Notes under the pieces: generated by a model
What the model saw: only the letters and a program-made list of their open reading frames with translations
Told to the model about the DNA's origin: nothing
The model's database searches: none
Assembly (NCBI GenBank): GCA_036872755.1
Contig: JAVHNS010000013.1
Coordinates: 1,453,677-1,517,676, forward strand
DNA: 64,000 bases
Direction: 5' to 3'
Origin: Orbilia blumenaviensis
Lineage: Eukaryota > Ascomycota > Orbiliomycetes > Orbiliales > Orbiliaceae
Part shown: one piece after another, positions 60,505 to 64,000 of the stretch
How the letters are laid out: each line of letters begins with the position of its first letter
How positions within the stretch are numbered: the first letter of the stretch is position 1
Made by a program: the position numbers and the translations under genes

Positions 60505-63480
60505 TAAAAGCTTATTTTATATATAATTAAAAATAAAATAATTAATTTTTATATATAATTATATATAAAATAATTAATTATTATATAAATAATATATTTA
60601 TAATAATTTATTTTATATATAATTAAAAATAAAATAATAAATTTTTATATATAATAATTATATATAAAATAATTATTTTATAAAAATTTATTTTATATAT
60701 ATTAATAATTTAAAATAAAATAATAAATTTTTATATATAATAATCATATATAAAATAATTATTTTATAAAAACTTATTTTATATATACTAATAATTAAAA
60801 ATAAAATAATAAATTATTATATATAATAATTATATACAAAATAATTAGTTTTATAAAAATTTATTTTATATATACCAATAATTAAAAATAAAATAATTAA
60901 TTATTATATAAAATTATATATAAAATAATTAATTTTTAAATATTTATTTTATATATATTAATAATTAAAAATAAAATAATAAATTATTATATATAATATT
61001 TATATATAAAATAATTATTTTATAAAAACTTATTTTATATGTGTTAGTGATTAAAAATAAAATAATAAATTATTATATATAATAATTATATATAAAATAA
61101 TTGTTTTATAAAAATTTATCTTATATATATTAATAATTAAAAATAAAATAATAAATTCTTATATATAATAATTATATATAAAATAATTAATTTTATAAAA
61201 ATTTATTTTATATGTATTAATAATTAAAAATAAAATAATAAATTATTATATATAATAATTATATATAAAATAATTATTTTATAAAAACTTATTTTGTATA
61301 TACTAATAATTAAAAATAAAATAATAAATTATTATATATAATAATTATATACAAAATAACTATTTTATAAAAACTTATTTTATATATACTATTAATTAAA
61401 AATAAAATAATAAATTATTATATATAATAATTATATATAAAATAGTTGTTTTATAAATATTTATTTTATATATGTTAATAATTAAAAATAAAATAATAAA
61501 TTTTTATATATAATAATTATATATAAGATAATTATTTTATAAATATTTATTTTATATATGTTAATAATTAAAAATAAAATAATTAATTATTATATAAAAT
61601 TATATACAAAATAATTAATTTTTAAATATTTATTTTATATATGTTAATAATTAAAAATAAAATAATAAATTATTATATATAGTAATTATATATAGGGTAA
61701 TTATTTTATTAATATTTATTTTATATATATTAATAATTAAAAATAAAATAATTAATTATTATATAAAATTATATATAAAATAATAAATTTTTAAATATTT
61801 ATTTTATATATATTAATAATTAAAAATAAAATAATTAATTATTATATAATATTATATATAAAATAATTAACTTTTAAATATTTATTTTATATATATTAAT
61901 AACTAAAAATAAAATAATAAATTTTTATATATAATAATTATATATAAAATAGTTAGTTTTATAAAAATTTATTTTATATATATCAATAATTAAAATTGTT
62001 ATATATAATAATTATATATAAAATTATTAATTTTATAAAAACTTATTTTATATATACTAATAATTAAAAATAAAATAATAAATTATTATATATAATAATC
62101 ATATATAAAATAACTATTTTATAAATATTCACCCTATATATACTATTAATTAAAAATAAAATAATAAATTATTATATATAATAATTATATACAAAATAAC
62201 TGCTTTATAAATATTTATTTTATATATATTAATAACTAAAAATAAAATAATAAATTATTATATATAATAATTATATATAAAATAATTATTTTATAAATAT
62301 TTATTTTATATATACCAGTAACTAAAAATAAAATAATAAATTTTTATATATAGTAATCATATACAGGATAACTATTTTATAAATATTCACCCTATATATA
62401 TCAATAACTAAAAATAAAATAATTAATTATTATATAAAATTATATATAAAATAATTAATTTTTAAATACTCACCCTATATGTACCAGTAATTAGAAATAA
62501 AATAATAAATTATTATATATAATAGTTATATATAAAATAATTACTTTATAAATACTCACCCTATATATGCCAATAACTAAAAATAAAATAATAAATTATT
62601 ATATATAATAATCATATATAAAATAACTATTTTATAAATATTCACCCTATATATACCAATAATTAAAAATAAAATAATTGATTATTATATAAAATCATAT
62701 ACAAAATAATTAATTTTTAAATATTTATTTTGTATATACCACTAACTAAAAATAAAATAATAAATTATTATATATAATAGTTATATATAAAATAACTATT
62801 TTATAAATACTTATCCTATATATACCAGTAACTAAAAATAAAATAACTAATTATTATATAAAATCATATACAAGATGATTAATTTTTAAATATTTATCCT
62901 ATATATACCAATAATTAAAAATAAAATAATAAATTATTATATATAATAATTATATACAAAATAATTGTTTTATAAAGATTTATTCTATATATACCAATAA
63001 TCAAAAATAAAATAATAAATTCTTATATATAATAATCATATATAAAATAATTAATTTTATAAATATTCACCCTATATATACCAATAATCAAAAATAAAAT
63101 AATAAATTTTTATATATAATAATCATATATAAAATAGTTAATTTTATAAATATTTATTTTATATATACCAATAACTAGAAATAAAATAATAAATTATTAT
63201 ATATAATAATTATATATAAAATAATTATTTTATAAATATTTATCTTATATATACTAATAATTAAAAATAAAATAATAAATTTTTATATATAATAATAATA
63301 TATAAAATGATTGTTTTATAAAAATTTATTTTATATATATTAATAATTAAAAATATAATAATTAATTTTTAAATATTTATTTTATATATATTAATAATTA
63401 AAAATTAAATAATCAATTCTTATATATAATATAATTATTTTATAAAAATTTATTTTAAAAATAATTATATATAAAAATTA
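60505..63480. repeat. Subtelomeric satellite, main period about 86 bp
   Basis: Over thirty units of the type ATTAAAAATAAAATAATAAA, then TTATATATAATAATTATATA, then a TTTATAAAAATTTATTTTATA block. Core starts at 60964, 61050 and 61136 show the 86-bp step. A shorter variant of about 73 bp, lacking part of the middle, is interspersed (60891 to 60964). Several rightward copies keep CACCCTATATATACC where leftward copies read TATTTTATATATATT. Confidence 0.88.
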
Positions 63481-63599
63481 ATTATTTTATTTTTAATTAT
63501 TTAAAAAATAAATTTTTACAAAATAATCACCCTATATATAATTATATATTAAAATCAATTATTTCATTTTTAATTACATATAAAATAAATTTTTATAAA

Positions 63600-63833
63600 T
63601 CAACTACCATAATTACATACAAAATAATTACTTACCCTATACATAACTACATACAAAATAATTACTTATCTTATATATAACTACATATAAAGTAACTATC
63701 TACTTTATATATAATTATATACAAAATAACTATTTGTTTTATACATAATTACATACAAAATAACTATCCATCTTATATATAATTACATACAAAATAACTA
63801 CCCACCCTATACATAATTACATATAAAATAATT
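63600..63833. repeat. 34-bp tandem array next to the telomere
   Basis: The anchor ACATACAAAATAA (or its TATATA variant) recurs at 63615, 63649, 63683 and 63717 and continues to 63833, about seven copies. The units keep more C (CTTACCCTATACATAACTAC) than the 86-bp satellite. Confidence 0.85.
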
Positions 63834-63837
63834 ACGG

Positions 63838-63884
63838 TTTTAGGGTTTTGGGTTAGGGTTATGGTTAGGGTTAGGGTTAGGGTT

Positions 63885-63930
<46 letters not shown>

Positions 63931-64000
63931 TTAGGGTTAGGGTTAGGGTTAGGGTTAGGGTTAGGGTTTTAGGGTTAGGGTTAGGGTTAGGGTTAGGGTT
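63838..64000 (+). repeat. Telomere, TTAGGG repeats
   Basis: About 160 bases of TTAGGG repeats in the G-rich orientation, so the chromosome end is to the right. The first units are irregular (TTTTAGGG, TTTTGGG, TTATGG), and longer-T variants (TTTTAGGG, TTTAGGG) recur throughout. The array runs to the last base of the window. Confidence 0.98.

Larger units (their letters stand above)
48016..63837. repeat. 16-kb extreme A+T subtelomeric block
   Basis: Composition falls abruptly to almost pure A+T with only scattered G and C. No long open frame survives, since TAA and TAT dominate all frames. The block includes degenerate direct repeats, at least five tandem arrays and a satellite, listed separately. 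Dominance of TpA and loss of C and G on both strands is what repeat-induced point mutation (RIP) produces in ascomycetes, although long-term AT drift is also possible. Confidence 0.9.

Noticed and set aside
48016..63837. Possible mitochondrial DNA insertion because of extreme A+T
   Set aside because: Tandem arrays and a satellite leading into the telomere fit a subtelomere, and no mitochondrial gene words were seen.

Overview
The window is the right-hand end of a chromosome arm from a filamentous ascomycete (probably Pezizomycotina). The evidence is intron-bearing genes with short introns (about 50-200 bp; GTATGT/GTAAGT donors, AG acceptors), typical fungal families (RTA1-like membrane protein, DUF3425/bZIP-like factor, Tgl-type patatin lipase, fungal-type BIO2, Ser/Thr-rich wall proteins), and a TTAGGG telomere running to the last base. 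The species cannot be named from sequence alone.

Layout. (1) About 0.7-38.8 kb is an ordinary gene region of balanced composition. In order it holds: a Tgl-like patatin protein with apparently lost catalytic residues (+), a multi-pass membrane protein (+), a short-chain dehydrogenase (-), a cysteine-rich single-pass surface protein (-), a long gene-poor stretch, a Ser/Thr-rich single-pass membrane protein (+), an Arg/Glu-rich protein of unknown function (+), a poly-serine GPI-type wall protein (+), a mitochondrial rhomboid protease (-) divergent from a Tma17-like proteasome chaperone (+), a DUF3425/bZIP-like regulator (-), an RTA1-like protein (-), a small single-pass protein (-), a repeat-rich adhesin-like protein (-), a ricin-B-type beta-trefoil lectin (-) and biotin synthase (+). 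(2) 38.8-46.3 kb has no convincing intact gene. (3) The last gene is a secreted 28-cysteine protein at 46.3-47.2 kb. (4) From about 48.0 kb the composition switches abruptly to an almost pure A+T block of about 16 kb containing degenerate direct repeats, several tandem arrays and a subtelomeric satellite of about 86 bp. This gives way to a 34-bp array and then about 160 bp of telomere repeats.

How the genes relate. No metabolic cluster is visible. The common thread is the cell surface: at least six of the sixteen gene models encode secreted, GPI-type or single-pass Ser/Thr-rich proteins, and they become relatively more frequent towards the telomere, as is common for fungal subtelomeres. The rhomboid and Tma17-like genes share a divergent promoter and both serve protein quality control, but a functional link is only inferred. 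Gene models were assembled by joining open frames across canonical splice sites, with phase checked at every junction; none has transcript support. The strongest leads for follow-up are the catalytically dead-looking patatin, the frame break in the signal peptide of the 7-8 kb surface protein, and the layered AT-rich subtelomere, whose satellite copies look progressively depleted of C away from the telomere.
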